Assembly (NCBI GenBank): GCA_958450365.1
Contig: CAUEEP010000289.1
Location: forward strand, 1-64,000
Length of the DNA stretch: 64,000 nucleotides
From: Mesorhabditis belari
Taxonomy: Eukaryota > Nematoda > Chromadorea > Rhabditida > Rhabditidae
Reading direction: 5' to 3'
A program made the translations under genes and the position numbers. Below the pieces are notes generated by a model. The model had not been told where the DNA came from. It searched no databases and was given only the letters and a program-made list of their open reading frames with translations. Below, in pieces: positions 1-10,430 of this stretch (position 1 is the first letter of the stretch; each line of letters opens with the position of its first letter).

Positions 1-92
1 AAACTCATCAAAAGTTGAGGGTACATCTCACATTCCCAATTTAACGAGTTCAACTCGAATAAATTCAATTCAAATGGGTTTAGATCGGAATA

Positions 93-601
93 ATTTGCTC
101 ACAAGGCTTATTCAAAAGTTTTAAGCTCGAGACCCGCTTTTTTGATTTGGCACCATCGTTACCGTGGTCCAGGAGTTGCTGCAAAACTGTGATCCTGTGG
201 ATTTATAGTCTACTCTCGGTGAAATCTTATCAAGCAAGTGTTCGAGGATCTAGGAAAAGTAGAAAATTTGAGAATTTAGCTTATTCGGGAATAATAGTGA
301 CTACCTTATCCCCGCTCGCCGTCACTTTACAGCAACGGATCGCCATCGTCCATCAGATCACTGGTTTCTCGCTCCGCAACTCCAAAATCGACTTTCGATT
401 ACGCAACAAGTTCGTGAAATACCGCCGTGGGCTCCAGGATCGAAAAAAAGCCAAGAAAATTCTCAAATTTCAGTTCGTTCTCACCGAACTAATCCCGTTA
501 TTCGTCGACTTTGATGATGTTGTCGAGAAGGGGAACGGCGGCGGTAATTGTTTTAAAAATCAGCATTTGGGCTTGAAGCAAGGATTACGGCAAGGGAACA
601 A
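93..601 (+). pseudogene. Fragment of unrecognised gene K (third copy)
   Basis: This piece matches the 3' half of gene K as found at 14312-14820 and 50570-51190. It contains the stretch reading SLLAVTLQQRIAIVHQ, with one residue differing at its start, and the later stretch IPLFVDFDDVVEKGNGG. The exon upstream of LAVTLQQ is replaced by unrelated sequence, and part of the segment that reads IDFRDFRRQQ elsewhere is lost. At about base 601 the copy stops abruptly within GGGAACAA and joins the truncated 3' end of FW1. It is a duplication remnant with no coherent start or end, so I treat it as broken. The function of the parent gene is not recognised. Bases 1-92 show nothing I can name. Confidence 0.6.
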
Positions 602-2087
602 GCGATCCAGAAACAAGACTAAAACATTATGATCTTAGCTAAAAACAAAAATTCACATCACTCACGTTGCGCCATATAGACTCAGGCATTGAATACAACT
701 CGTATGGCCCCGCAAACATGAAGCCGAGCAGCGGCTTGACCACACCAAACGCGCACCGTTCCATCAAGCCCCCACTGAAATCTTACAACAGACTTTGCTG
801 TCATAAGAGTTTTTGCTTGAATCTTTTAGCTTCATTGGCAACTCTTTGAATTCTGCACTAATTGCCATGGTCTATTAACCAACCCCACAATGTATTTGCC
901 ATCTTAGCTCACTTGATAGGCAACAAACGAACCATTCTCACCCAGTTAGAGTAAAAGCCGGCTTAATTCGGACGTACAATAACAATTAAGTAAAATAAAC
1001 TTGAGCATCTTCAACATTCCAGACCCGCAACTTATCATCAAGTGAACCAGTAATGATACGACCAGGGTGAATTTGTTGACAAATGACTTCTTTAAAGTCC
1101 TCCTAAAAACGATTTTTCGGTCCAAAGCATTTATCCCAAACCGCTAGGAACAGTGCTAGATTGAATCGCTCGGGATCTCCAATTCGAAAATGATTCGCTT
1201 TTTTCATAAGTACAGCGACTTCCATGGCGAACGTTTTCTAAATCATAACATCTAGAAAAACTCCATTCTGCACCAAGTTCGGTCACTAACCGTCCATAAG
1301 TGTGATCTCGCGTGCTTGTCGATTTTGCTGTGCTTCTTGAACGTCCATATGTGAACAGATTGTGATTCCCATTTGCTCGGATTCGTCGCCCAACCTCCGA
1401 GAAAACGAAAACTAAAAAACAGGTTTGAGACGAGTCTTTTAACAATCAATTTCCTAAATATGAGCCAGTTCATTTAAACAAACCTTATCATGTTTTCTTT
1501 CGCTTTACATCTTTGTTGGCTTTGGAATTAATAACATTATTGTCCCTAAAAAGCAAGTTTGAGACGAGTCTTTTAACAATCAATTTCCTAAATATGAACC
1601 AGTTCATCTAATCAAACATTCTCATAAATTCTCTCTCCCTTTATATCTTTGTTTGCTTTGGAATTAACAACATTATTATCCTATATTTTGCAAGTCTTAA
1701 AATCCAGCTTAATATAAATCTATCAGATCTGTACTTTTAAGTGCTATACTATCGACTTAAAATTGAAACAAACCTTGATGCATCAAATTCCACATATCCG
1801 TTCTCAAAACATTTCTGTCGCCATGTCTGATCATCTTCACAAATCCGTTGCCATGTCCGCGAAACGCCAGCACAAATCATCAAATCACGCGGTGTCAAAT
1901 GGGCGATGATGCGATAAGCAATCTAAAAATTAAACAATTGCCCCCACTGCCTTTAACAGACCCCTTTTGGCAATTGTGCCAAGAAGTCCTTTTGGAACAA
2001 TGGTTGGTTCAGTTCCACTTGGATATTGGCTAAACCACTTGGATTAACCTCGAGCTGAGCCTTGCCGCTCTCCGGTCTATTCGACAT
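602..2087 (-). pseudogene. FW1: truncated F-box/WD40 (FBXW7-like) pseudogene
   Basis: Read on the minus strand, the start codon is at 2087-2085 (MSNRPESGKAQLE), with exon 1 at 2087-1962 and the F-box exon at 1922-1774 ([15 protein letters not shown] and [13 protein letters not shown]). The linker exon (1411-1291) carries indels that sum to -5 and break the frame. The next exon has a small insertion near the CYE/RSPWKS site. Exon 6 (961-884) has an extra base and an in-frame stop soon after PAFTLTG. Exon 7 (774-666) lacks two bases. The gene ends inside exon 8 at about base 602, where it meets the gene K fragment, so WD repeats 3-7 and the C-terminus are missing. The parent family are SCF ubiquitin-ligase substrate receptors; this copy cannot make a whole propeller. 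The upstream hairpin and TTTAG site before the ATG are present. Confidence 0.85.
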
Positions 2088-2172
2088 CTCCACTAAATCA
2101 AAAATTTCTGCAGAGATAACACCTTAATTAATATAAGGGAAAAGTCCCGAACAAAATACCATTACTAGCTCT

Positions 2173-2247
2173 TCTGAATACTGTAATAGTACCCCACCCG
2201 GGTGGCACGAACTAGAGGCCGGTGGGGTACTATCACAGCTATTTACG
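2173..2247. repeat. Upstream hairpin element (FW1 side)
   Basis: Arms CTGTAATAGTACCCCACC and GGTGGGGTACTATCACAG flank a short GGCACG/CTAGAGG core, giving an imperfect hairpin about 85 bp before the FW1 ATG. The same element sits at the same distance from the start codon in FW4, FW5, FW9, FW10 and FW11. It could be a foldback transposon frozen by gene duplication, or a promoter element. Its arms match the ends of the TA-flanked MITEs at 4892-5190 and 37689-37968. Confidence 0.7.
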
Positions 2248-2480
2248 CCATATACACCTGCTGAACGAATTGAAAAGAATGAAATTTGTGGCAAAAAGTC
2301 TCGTTAAATATACGAAAGGAGCACGTTTTAGAATGCGCCATCAAGAGATTTACGGTAGAATGTACACAAACACATATTTGGTGGTTGCACTTTTCCAAAA
2401 TTTCATTGCGCTTTTTGGCACTTCACCCACGAAATACACCTTTGTGCACATACTCGTTTATCGCACCGTTCACATAACAC
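2248..2480 (+). repeat. FW 5'-flank repeat with short divergent ORF
   Basis: About 230 bp found upstream of, and divergent from, most FW genes. It contains an open reading frame with NELKRMKFVAKSLVKYTKG followed by RMRHQEIYGRMYT. The same segment recurs, sometimes detached, at 3380-3640, 18062-18340 (-), 24735-24970 (-), 28440-28690, 33860-34090, 42180-42410, 44885-45120, 54450-54725 (-), 61870-61985 and 63150-63390. Nothing recognisable lies in 2480-2810. Confidence 0.6.
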
Positions 2481-2815
2481 CGAGAAATAATGCGGCGCAC
2501 CGTCCTTATCGAGCAATTGAAGAGGTTGGCCACATCCTTTTCCCGCATCCCATTTTCCCGGGCCCTGACGATTGAAGCTTCTTCGGAGTGTCAAGGCTTT
2601 TCTTGCCAGCCATCTAAATAATAAAATAAAATACATTTAATGTTCATAGAACGCGAAAATAAAAAGAATAACCAAGGAAAACATCAATGGGACATTACTT
2701 TTGTGGAGCTAATTTTAGGGGTAAGTGCACTCTTCCACACCGATCTTTTGATTGAAAGGATTTCGATAAAAAAAATCCAGATATGCTGAAAGTCCCAACA
2801 CCACCATACGGGTGG

Positions 2816-3020
2816 TGTTTGGGTGTCTCAAATGAGCGATGATGGCAAATACATTGTCAGGTTAGTTAATACAAAAGACAAACCTCCTCTGGCAACCGTG
2901 ACAAGAAATCCTTTTGGAACAATGGTTCGATGATATCCCTGAATTTGAAAATTTCACTGTTTAAGGTCATTCTCTTTACTCTTCGAGTTGAGTCTTGCTG
3001 CCCTCCGGTTTGTCCGACAT
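2816..3020 (-). pseudogene. FW2: 5' fragment fused head-to-head to a WD-exon scrap
   Basis: On the minus strand, exon 1 (3020-2980) begins MSDKPEGSKTQLE. It is followed by a 41-nt intron starting GTAAAG and ending TTCAG, then exon 2 (2938-2884, [18 protein letters not shown]). FW3 has this same intron, while the other copies lack it, so FW2 and FW3 share an N-terminal type. The F-box exon is missing. Instead the sequence runs into a plus-strand scrap (about 2826-2870) that matches the end of FW exon 6 (SEDGKYIV) and the start of its intron (GTTAGTTAAT). The piece is a rearrangement product and not a working gene. Confidence 0.75.
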
Positions 3021-3680
3021 CTCCCCCTAAATGAAAAATTACAGCAGAGATAACACCATTCATAATAAAAACCTGCTATCTCACACATAATAAATTCTCA
3101 TAGGTGAGTGCCTTAAAAGGCCATACAATACACAAATATCGAGAAGTATCCTTCAGGTTTATGAGGTGCCTACTCATTAAAAGTCGCCATGTATAAAACA
3201 GCAATCAAAAGCTGACATTCTTGACTTCCCAATGAAACAATTCTCAGATTGAGAGCTGTTCTAGAAACAGAGATCTGAACGTTCAAACATTAGCATGTCG
3301 TTTGTATCGATAAAATCGATAAGCTAGTCTACCCATAGGGCACCGTAGGGTAGGGATCGGGTACTATTAGAGTATTTACTATAGATAAGCCTACTAAAAG
3401 GATTGATCAGAATGAATTTCATCGCAAAAGTCTCCTTAAATACACGTAAGGGGGCGCGTTTTAGAACTCGCCATCAAAAAGGCCTACCGTAGAATGCACA
3501 TAAAACCATATTTTGTGGTTCCAGTTTTCAGAAAGCTCCATTCCATGGCGCTTTTTAGCGCTTCACCCACAAAATAACCTTTAGTGCACCATCTCGTAGG
3601 TAAGGTTAGGTTTATCAGCAGGATTGAAAAGACGCTGGGGTGTTGAAGCTGCGGGCGACGAAGATTTACGGGTGTTTAAC
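3021..3680. other. Intergenic, with a degraded FW 5'-flank copy
   Basis: Bases 3040-3360 hold nothing I recognise. Bases 3380-3640 are a diverged copy of the FW upstream flank (AAATTTGTGGCAAAAAG-type sequence, then GGTTTACGGTAGAATG). It ends with CTCGTAGGTAAGGT, which also recurs at 28660, 45090, 54570 and 63355. Confidence 0.5.
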
Positions 3681-5826
3681 CTGAACGGGACGAAGAATTG
3701 TTCAATCGTCATTTTTTTGGACGTAAAGCTTGTTTTGCGTTCCAGCACAAAGTTTTGAGCGCTAAAGTTATTTGAATTGACGATAATTGTAAATGAAGCA
3801 AAAAAAGCACCTTAAAATAGCTTCAAATCCCTTCCTGCCATCGAAGCACTTCTGCGATGGAGACTGCCGGTCGGACGATGGTTGATGACGGGGAAACGAG
3901 CGAGGAAAACGTCGTGGGTGCTGAGCATCAACACCGGGCACACGATTGGATACATTCGCTTAAGGTAAAAGAAGATTTTATTGGGGAAATGCTTAAGTCA
4001 CTCAAAACCAGACAACGTCACTTCTTTAAAAGATAAATTGAGGCTTAGTTTAAACCTTTGGTACTTTAGCACTTTCTAGCCTCACACAAAATTCAAAATA
4101 GAAGATTTGGGCTCGTACGTTGACACGTTAGCTCACCAAGGTTACATGATTTCAATTGAATCCAGGAAGTTCAAGAGTGGTTACCATCATGTGAGGATAC
4201 ACAGGGACTCGCAGCCCTATATTGGGTTTTACTCGAGAGGCATAGGCTTTTCAAGTCTTCCCCTTTGGATAGTCAACAGCACCCTGGCTATTCGCCTAAC
4301 TCATATTACGATATCTTTGCCAACATGCGGCAAATGTAGCTTTGTACCTAGATGACGAATTAATTTTTGCATCACGTAAGGAGCTAGAAATCTGAACATT
4401 ACAGAAAAATTGTGTTCTAGCACAAATAGAGTTTTAGCACTTAATGGTAGTTTTTTTGGACCTGAAATTTTTGCAAACAAATCCCCAGACAAACAGTATA
4501 CAAATTTTTGATAAATTTGTATACTGCTATCCAGGATGCCCAAATTTTCGAAAATGCGAGTCTCAAAGCAGTCTGCTTTTCTATAAAATGATCCCGCTAC
4601 CGTAAGCTGATATTCAAATTCGCATATTATTTGAAAATTTGTAGACAAACTAGCGTCCTGCTATTCAGGATGGCGAAATTTCAAAAAACCAAAGCTCAAA
4701 AACAATTGAGCGCTTGTAAAATCGCTTGTTGTTGGGTTGACGATGTGGAATTGCAAAGATCACCCTTGCACAGACATTGCTCGCCGCGAAGTCTGAAAAC
4801 GATTTGGGCAATTGGATGATAGCAATTGGGCAACGGAATACTTTGTGCTTAGATTTGGATCATCAATACTACTTAGTAATAAGAATACTTACCGTAAATA
4901 CTGTAATAGTACCCCACACCTCTCGTACAGTCGCGTAGTCGCAAAATTTTTTAGTATTTCATTTTTTTTAAAGCGCCCGTATTTTAAAGCGTATTTTAAA
5001 GCGTGTTTCAAAAAATGCGTCTTTGAAAATGAAAAGTATGAAAAAATAGCCCTGAATTTCAGCTATTTTTTGATAACATGATAACGCATTGTAGCATAAA
5101 CCAGTGTCGAGAAAAACGCGTTCAAAGCTAGACTACGCAACACTTCGCACCGTCATTATGGGGGTGGGGGTACTATTACAGTATTGACGGTAAACTAGTT
5201 TAGCTACATTTTATACCATGCACAGATCTTTTAGAGAAAAAAAGGAAAAAAACTCGGCACTAGCCAGATCCGAAACATTCTAGTCGCAAAAATCTATTCG
5301 CGCTCTTTTAAGCGTTTTTGCATTGGCGCTCATTTAAGCGTTTTTTTGCATTGGCGCTCATTTAAATGGCGCTCTTTTTTAGCGGCGATCTTTTGATTTA
5401 GTCCCCTGTTGCTAATACATTAAAAAGCGTGCCCAAGCATGAATCGGTGTTGAAAACCATTTCGAGATTAGGGCCTCAAAGTGGAGGTTCTCCCTTATAA
5501 ATAAAGTGTATCATAATTTACGACACACCAACTAAAACTACCCACTAAAATGTGCTGCTCAAAAAATACACCAATTACTTTCAAACTACCCACTAAATTG
5601 TGCAAATTTAAAATACAGTGTGCTGCTTAAAAAATGCCGTCCTTCCCCAAAAATCTTTGTTCAACCGGATGGTAGCAAGGGATTTTAAGCTATTTTAAGG
5701 TGTTTTTTGGTGCTTTATTTACAATTATAGTCAAATTAAATAAATTTAGCGCTGAAAACTTTGTGTTAGAACGCAAAACAAGCTTTACGTCTAAAAATGA
5801 CGAATGAACAATTCTTCGCCCCCGTT
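3681..5826. mobile_element. Candidate transposable element with ~170-bp inverted ends
   Basis: The left arm (about 3681-3850) and right arm (about 5655-5826) are inverted copies of each other. Both begin near TGAACGGG..CGAAGAATTGTTCA and share CGTAAAGCTTGTTTTGCGTTC-type sequence and CACCTTAAAATAGCTT. The right arm ends inside a remnant of the FW upstream hairpin just before FW3, suggesting insertion into it. The interior has no recognisable transposase; it contains a 62-codon open frame at 4631-4819 that is repeated at 63657-63845, and a nested MITE. Repeated GCGCTCTTTT/GCATTGGCGCTC motifs lie at 5298-5390. It is probably a non-autonomous DNA transposon. Boundaries are approximate. Confidence 0.55.
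4892..5190. mobile_element. MITE copy 1 (TA-flanked, CCGTAAATACTG ends)
   Basis: A 299-bp element with inverted ends CCGTAAATACTGTAATAG and CTATTACAGTATTGACGG, bounded by TA on each side, as expected for Tc1/mariner-type insertion. No coding capacity is visible. A second copy lies at 37689-37968 and a third begins at 63918. Confidence 0.8.
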
Positions 5827-5933
5827 CACAGTATTTACAATATTTAGAGTAGCTAGTAGTAGTCTTGTCTTCGGGTTTTTTTTGTTTTATTATTTACGGT
5901 GTTATCTTTGCTGTAATTTTTCATTTAGGGTCG

Positions 5934-8883
5934 ATGTCGAACAAGCCGGAGAGCAGCAAGACTCAACTCGAAACTTTGAAAGCGGATCTACTGGAGAAAC
6001 TGTCGGCAAAGCTGAAGCCCGATTCAAAGCCATCACCCGTGCTCGCAACGCCGGTCAACATCCAAGTGGAAAACCAAAAGCTGTTGGAGCTGCTCGAGGA
6101 AGGGAGCGACGAGAGCCGAGAACAAGCCAAGAAACTTCTCGTCGATCGGAACGCGCTCTTAGTTGCTGGTGATGCAAATACGGCAGAAAAGATAAAAGCC
6201 TTGACAGAAGCTGTTGAGTCTCTGCCTCAACAGAGCTTTGCCGTTCAAAGCCTGGTCGGAGCACTCTCCGAGCCACTAGTTCGGTTGATGAGGTAAAGAG
6301 AATGACCTTAAACAGTGAGATTTTCAAATTCAGGCATCTCAGCGAACTGTTCCAAAAGGACTTCTTGGCACAATTGCCAGAGGAGGTTTGATAAAGCTTG
6401 TGGGAGTAATTGTTTATTTTTAGATTGCTTATCGTATCCTTGCCTATTTGACACCGTGCGATTTGATGACTTGTGCTGGCGTTTCGCGGGCGTGGCGGCG
6501 GCTTTGTGAAGATGATCGGACGTGGCGACAGAAATGTATCGAGAGCGGATATCTGGAATTTGATGCCCCAAGGTTTGTTACAGTTTTGAGCCGATAATAT
6601 AACACTTAAAAGTACATCTCTGATAGATTTTTATTAAACCAGATTTGAAGAATTGTAAGATCTAGGACAATAAAGTTATTAGTTCCAAAGCAGCAATGAT
6701 ATAAAGCGAGAGAAAACATATGGTAATGTTTGTTTGTAACACACTTACAGTTTTGAACAGATTATATAACACTTAAAAATACAAATCTGATAGATTTATA
6801 TTAAACTAGATTTTAAGACTTGTAAAATATAGGACAATAATGTTATTAATTCCAAAGCCAACAAAGATGTAAAGCGAAAGAAAACATGATAATGTTTGTT
6901 TAAATGAACTGGTTCATATTTAGGAAATTGATTGTTAAAAGACTCGTCTCAAACCTGTTTTTTTAGTTTTCGTTTTCTCGGAGGTCGGGCGACGAATCGA
7001 GCAAATAAGCAAACGGGAATCACAATCTGTTCACATATGGACGTTCAAGAAGCACAGCAAAATCGACAAGCACGCGAGATAGCATATGGGGAGTTAGTGA
7101 CCCAACTTGTTGCGAAATGAATTTTTTCTAGATGTTATGAGCGTTCGCCATGGAAGTCGCTGTACTTGCGAAAGAAGCGAATCATTTCGAATTGGCGATC
7201 CCGGGCGATTCAATCTAGCACTGTTCTGGAGGTTTGAATAAATGGTTTGACCGAAAAGCTGGTTTTTAGGATGACTTTAAATACGCAATTTCTCTACAAG
7301 CTCACCCTGGTCTTATCATTACTGGTTCTCATGATGATAAGTTGCGGGTCTGGAATGTTGAAGATGCTCAAGTTTATTTTGTTTAATTGTTATTGTACGT
7401 CCGAATTTAGCCGGCTTTTTACTCTAACTGGTCAGAATGGTCAGCCTTCGTCGTATCAAGTGAGCGAAGATGGCAAATACATTGTCTGGTTAGTTAATAG
7501 ATTATAGCTAGTGCAGTTCATCAGAGTTGCCAATGAAGCTAAAAAGACTCAAACAAAAATTCTTATGACAACAAATTCTATTGTAATATTTCAGTGGCGG
7601 GCAGGATGAGACGGTGCGCATTTGGTGTGGTCAAACCGGTGCACAGCTTCATGTTTTGCAGGGACATACGGATTGGATTACATGCATGAGTCTACATGGC
7701 ACAACGTGAGTAATCTGAATTTTCTGCTTTAGTAAAGGTCATAATGTTTTAGTCTTGTTTCTGGGTCGCTTGATGAAACGCTCCGTGTCTGGGACATTGT
7801 CGACGGGAAATGCCTTCACATTTTGGCTGTCGATGCTAGGGTATGTGTATCAAAGTTTTAGCTTAAACTAAATTTCAGAATTGTGTGCAATTTGATGGAG
7901 AGCGGGTTGTATCTAGTGGCGGTGATTATACCGTAAATGTTTGTACAGTTACTAGTGCAATCTATAATATTCTATTAGGTTTGGAATGTACACACGGGGA
8001 GTGCTTGCACATGTTGACGGGTCACACGGATATAACCCTTTCACTTTTGGTAAGCTGAATTTTCAAATTTTGACTTTAAACTGGATTCTGCTTTAGTTTG
8101 AGTCACAGCGTGATCTTGTCGTGTCGGGTAGTCGTGACGGGAGGATTCGCGTCTGGGATGTGCAAAGAGGAAGTGGCTTTTACTTGTTGAATATTCTGTT
8201 ACAATGTCATCTATATTTGTTTCTTTCAGCATGCATCACACATCTTGACTTTCTTCAAGGGTTCAGGTTCGAAGATTATCGGAACTTTCGGATGCAGCTT
8301 CGCGGAAACACTTTGGTCTCCTGTTACGACTCGGACATTTGGGTATGTTTAATCAAGCCTATGAAAACTACTTCCTTTTCTTTAGGTTTGGGACATTCGT
8401 GAGGGTGGCTCATGCCTTCACCACTTACATGGCCGAAATGGTCATACGTCGAACATCACTTCCTTGCAATTGCTCGACTCCGGACTTTTGGTGACAGGTT
8501 CGATTGATGGCTCGGTGAAGCTGTGGGATGTGGACAAAGGTATGCTGTTTTAAATTACCTATAGGACTATAGGACACAAAATCCGGACTTTTAGTTTTTA
8601 TTTACACTGGAGTTTATAACTAAATAACATGATTCATTGACGATTCGATCTTAGAAATATGTTGATGCTTAAGTATTCTGTTGTTAATTTTTATCAACCA
8701 TGCAAGAATTTTTCATTTTTAGGTAAATTTGTTCGTGACCTTATTCGTCTTCAATATCAGAATTGTATTCTGGATCTCAAAGCCACTGAAACATTGCTTG
8801 TCTGTGCGGTTGGATTGGTTGAGCGTTACGGACCTTGGGCCACAAAGCTCGTCTGGATCGATTTTGACGCATCATATCCATAG
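5934..8883 (+). pseudogene. FW3: F-box/WD40 FBXW7-like gene, long N-terminus, two compensating indels
   Basis: Fifteen exons: 5934-6292, 6334-6385, 6424-6572, 6967-7092, 7132-7231, 7270-7371, 7411-7488, 7595-7705, 7753-7840, 7879-7938, 7979-8049, 8097-8172, 8230-8342, 8386-8539, 8723-8883. Exon 1 encodes a Lys/Glu/Leu-rich, probably coiled N-terminus of about 120 residues (starting MSNKPESSKTQLETLK) that other copies lack. The F-box follows (DFLAQLPEE, then IAYRILAYLTPCDLM), then linker and WD repeats (KLRVWN, VRIWC, LRVWD, VNVWN, IRVWD, VKLWD) and the closing segment ending WIDFDASYP. One extra T in exon 7 (CCGGCTTTTTAC) and one missing base in exon 11 (CACGGGGAGTGC) shift the frame between them and bring a stop in exon 8. 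These are a real lesion or homopolymer sequencing errors. If corrected, about 599 aa. Expected role: substrate receptor of an SCF ubiquitin ligase. Confidence 0.8.
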
Positions 8884-9907
8884 GTATATTTGTATTTTTG
8901 CTCTTTCCCTATTGTGATTTTCCGAAGAATTCTGTCGGTTTTTCCATTTTTTGGGAACTTTCATTGCTTGTGATTTCGTTTCAATGATTGCCCACATTTT
9001 ATATACTTTTATGCCATAGTCTTGATTTTGTGAACCTTTTTCCCTCTTGAATGTTTCAGAATCATCAAGTGCAAACTATCTTTCAAAATTTCTATCCCTT
9101 CAAATTAGTTGGTTGGTTGTTGTCAACGTTCGATTACTTTTAGTCCGCATAAAGTCCTGTGATTATTTTTAGTCCGTATCAATCTTTATTTGCTCGATTT
9201 CAAGATTCAAGAACCTACATCTTACCGGTTTAAATCTAAATAAACTGCACAAGCAACTGATATTGGCAAAAAAGCAACCCAGGTCAACTGCGAAACTCCC
9301 TCAATGAATACGATTCCGCAGATGAAAATTCACTCCGACAAAAGCTCTGGCTTTCGGCCTACAGTTTTCAAATGTACGGTGTGCTTTTTGACTTTTGGTT
9401 GTTCACACGTTTCAATTAACAGAATCTTGCTTACCATTTTGTTACACGAAATTCCCACAAGGGAAGTGCACCCACTTAAGGTGAACTTTTGGATGACTTT
9501 TGGTCTTTCAACACTTAACTTTGTTTTATTTTTATATTTCACGTGGCATCATACCCAAGTTTTTTATTGAATTCTATAAATAAGAATTCTAGAATAGACT
9601 CTCTTTCTGCTTTCCTAAAAGAAATCGCCAGCACGGATTGTGCAGAAAATAGGTGTTGTGAAAGATCGTTTATTCTGTCCTTTTTGTGGAAGGGAACAAC
9701 GGTTTTGTTTGTTACTTACTTTTTATCATCAATGTTGAGCTGTAAATGTTCAATTTTGTTCATAAACCTCGATACTAAAAATTCATTGTGATACTTCCTG
9801 AAATCGAAAACTAAAACAATCTTAAGTCTTGGATGGTCAAATAAAAAGAAAAACAAAGGATGGAAATGAACTCAAGCAAAAATCTTCTGAGGGAATCCCA
9901 TTTCTGA
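8884..9907 (+). repeat. FW 3'-flank repeat (FW3 copy)
   Basis: About 1 kb that follows nearly every FW gene: GTATATTTGTATTTTTGCTC after the stop, then TTAGTTGGTTGGTTG, TTTAGTCCGTATCGAGTCC-type sequence and CACTCCGACAAAAGC. Copies follow FW4, FW5, FW8, FW10 (shortened) and, inverted, FW6, FW9 and FW11. Weak open frames such as the one around FKCTVCFLTF recur, but their frame is not convincingly kept, so I do not call a gene. The end (9650-9790, GTGAAAGATCGTTTATTCTG) recurs at 44640 and 62975. Confidence 0.7.
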
Positions 9908-10430
9908 CCCTGACCTTGCATTTGACAGAAATCTGGGCCTAGTAAGACGAGAAGGGCCTCTCATGAAAACTGAACGCTGTTCGAAGGAATAGAAAATAAA
10001 ATGGGGCCAGATTGGTCGGGATCGCCAGTTGCCCAAAGTTCGTATTGATACGCGGCGATTATTAGAACATTCTCATCGTTTTGAAATTGCTTCGGGATGC
10101 GAATGATGGCCCTGGAAATTGTCGAAAATGATCAATTGCAGAATCAAGTCTGATTTGGGAGTCACGAGTGATTGTTGAATTCTGTGATCTGCCGACGATC
10201 AACGATTTGAAAGATGTACGTGAAATTTGATGATCGATCTTTGTCTAGCTTCTAAGAATTACGATCTGTTGGACTTAATCTGTGATTTTCTCTTTCTCTT
10301 TCGCTTTCCCTTCCCCTTTCCCTTCTCCCCTTTTTTTCTTCAGACAATAATGCCCCTTTGTGATCACACGAGAATCGGTGATAAGCAAGAGAATTTGCGA
10401 TTGGACTCATAAATTTTCACTTCCAATCAC
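9908..10430 (+). other. Unresolved candidate exons at the start of the alpha unit
   Basis: Present in four copies (also 45889-46420, 57780-58290 and partly 30130-30500). The plus strand contains ALEIVENDQLQNQ, then, in the copy at 58010-58090, an open stretch with VIVEVCDLSKINDLKDV. A strong pyrimidine tract ending TTCTTCAG follows (10280-10343), then a possible exon reading MPLCDDTRIGDKQEN (DH in place of DD in this copy). The minus strand of 10115-9900 also reads well (VLIIAA.QYELWATGD and QSGPIL). I cannot decide which strand is coding, and recognise neither reading. Beyond 10430 up to 12700 I see AT-rich sequence with no supportable exon. Confidence 0.35.

Noticed and set aside
147..632. 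Long plus-strand open frame of 161 codons
   Set aside because: It starts at TTG and mixes intron and exon sequence of the gene K fragment; its frame is not that of the conserved exons.
7110..7131. Stop codon (TGA or TAG) after the linker exon in nearly all FW copies, at first read as a shared frameshift
   Set aside because: A 39-40 nt intron with donor GTTAGTGACC and acceptor TTTCTAG removes it and restores the frame into CYERSPWKS in every copy.
8220..8402. Plus-strand frames such as [12 protein letters not shown] that recur in all FW copies
   Set aside because: They run through the pyrimidine-rich intron between exons 12 and 13 and are shadows of the FW gene.
9304..9570. Possible zinc-finger-like frame FKCTVCFLTFGCSH in the FW 3' flank
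   Set aside because: The Cys/His spacing does not fit a known finger, and the frame is broken by small indels between copies.
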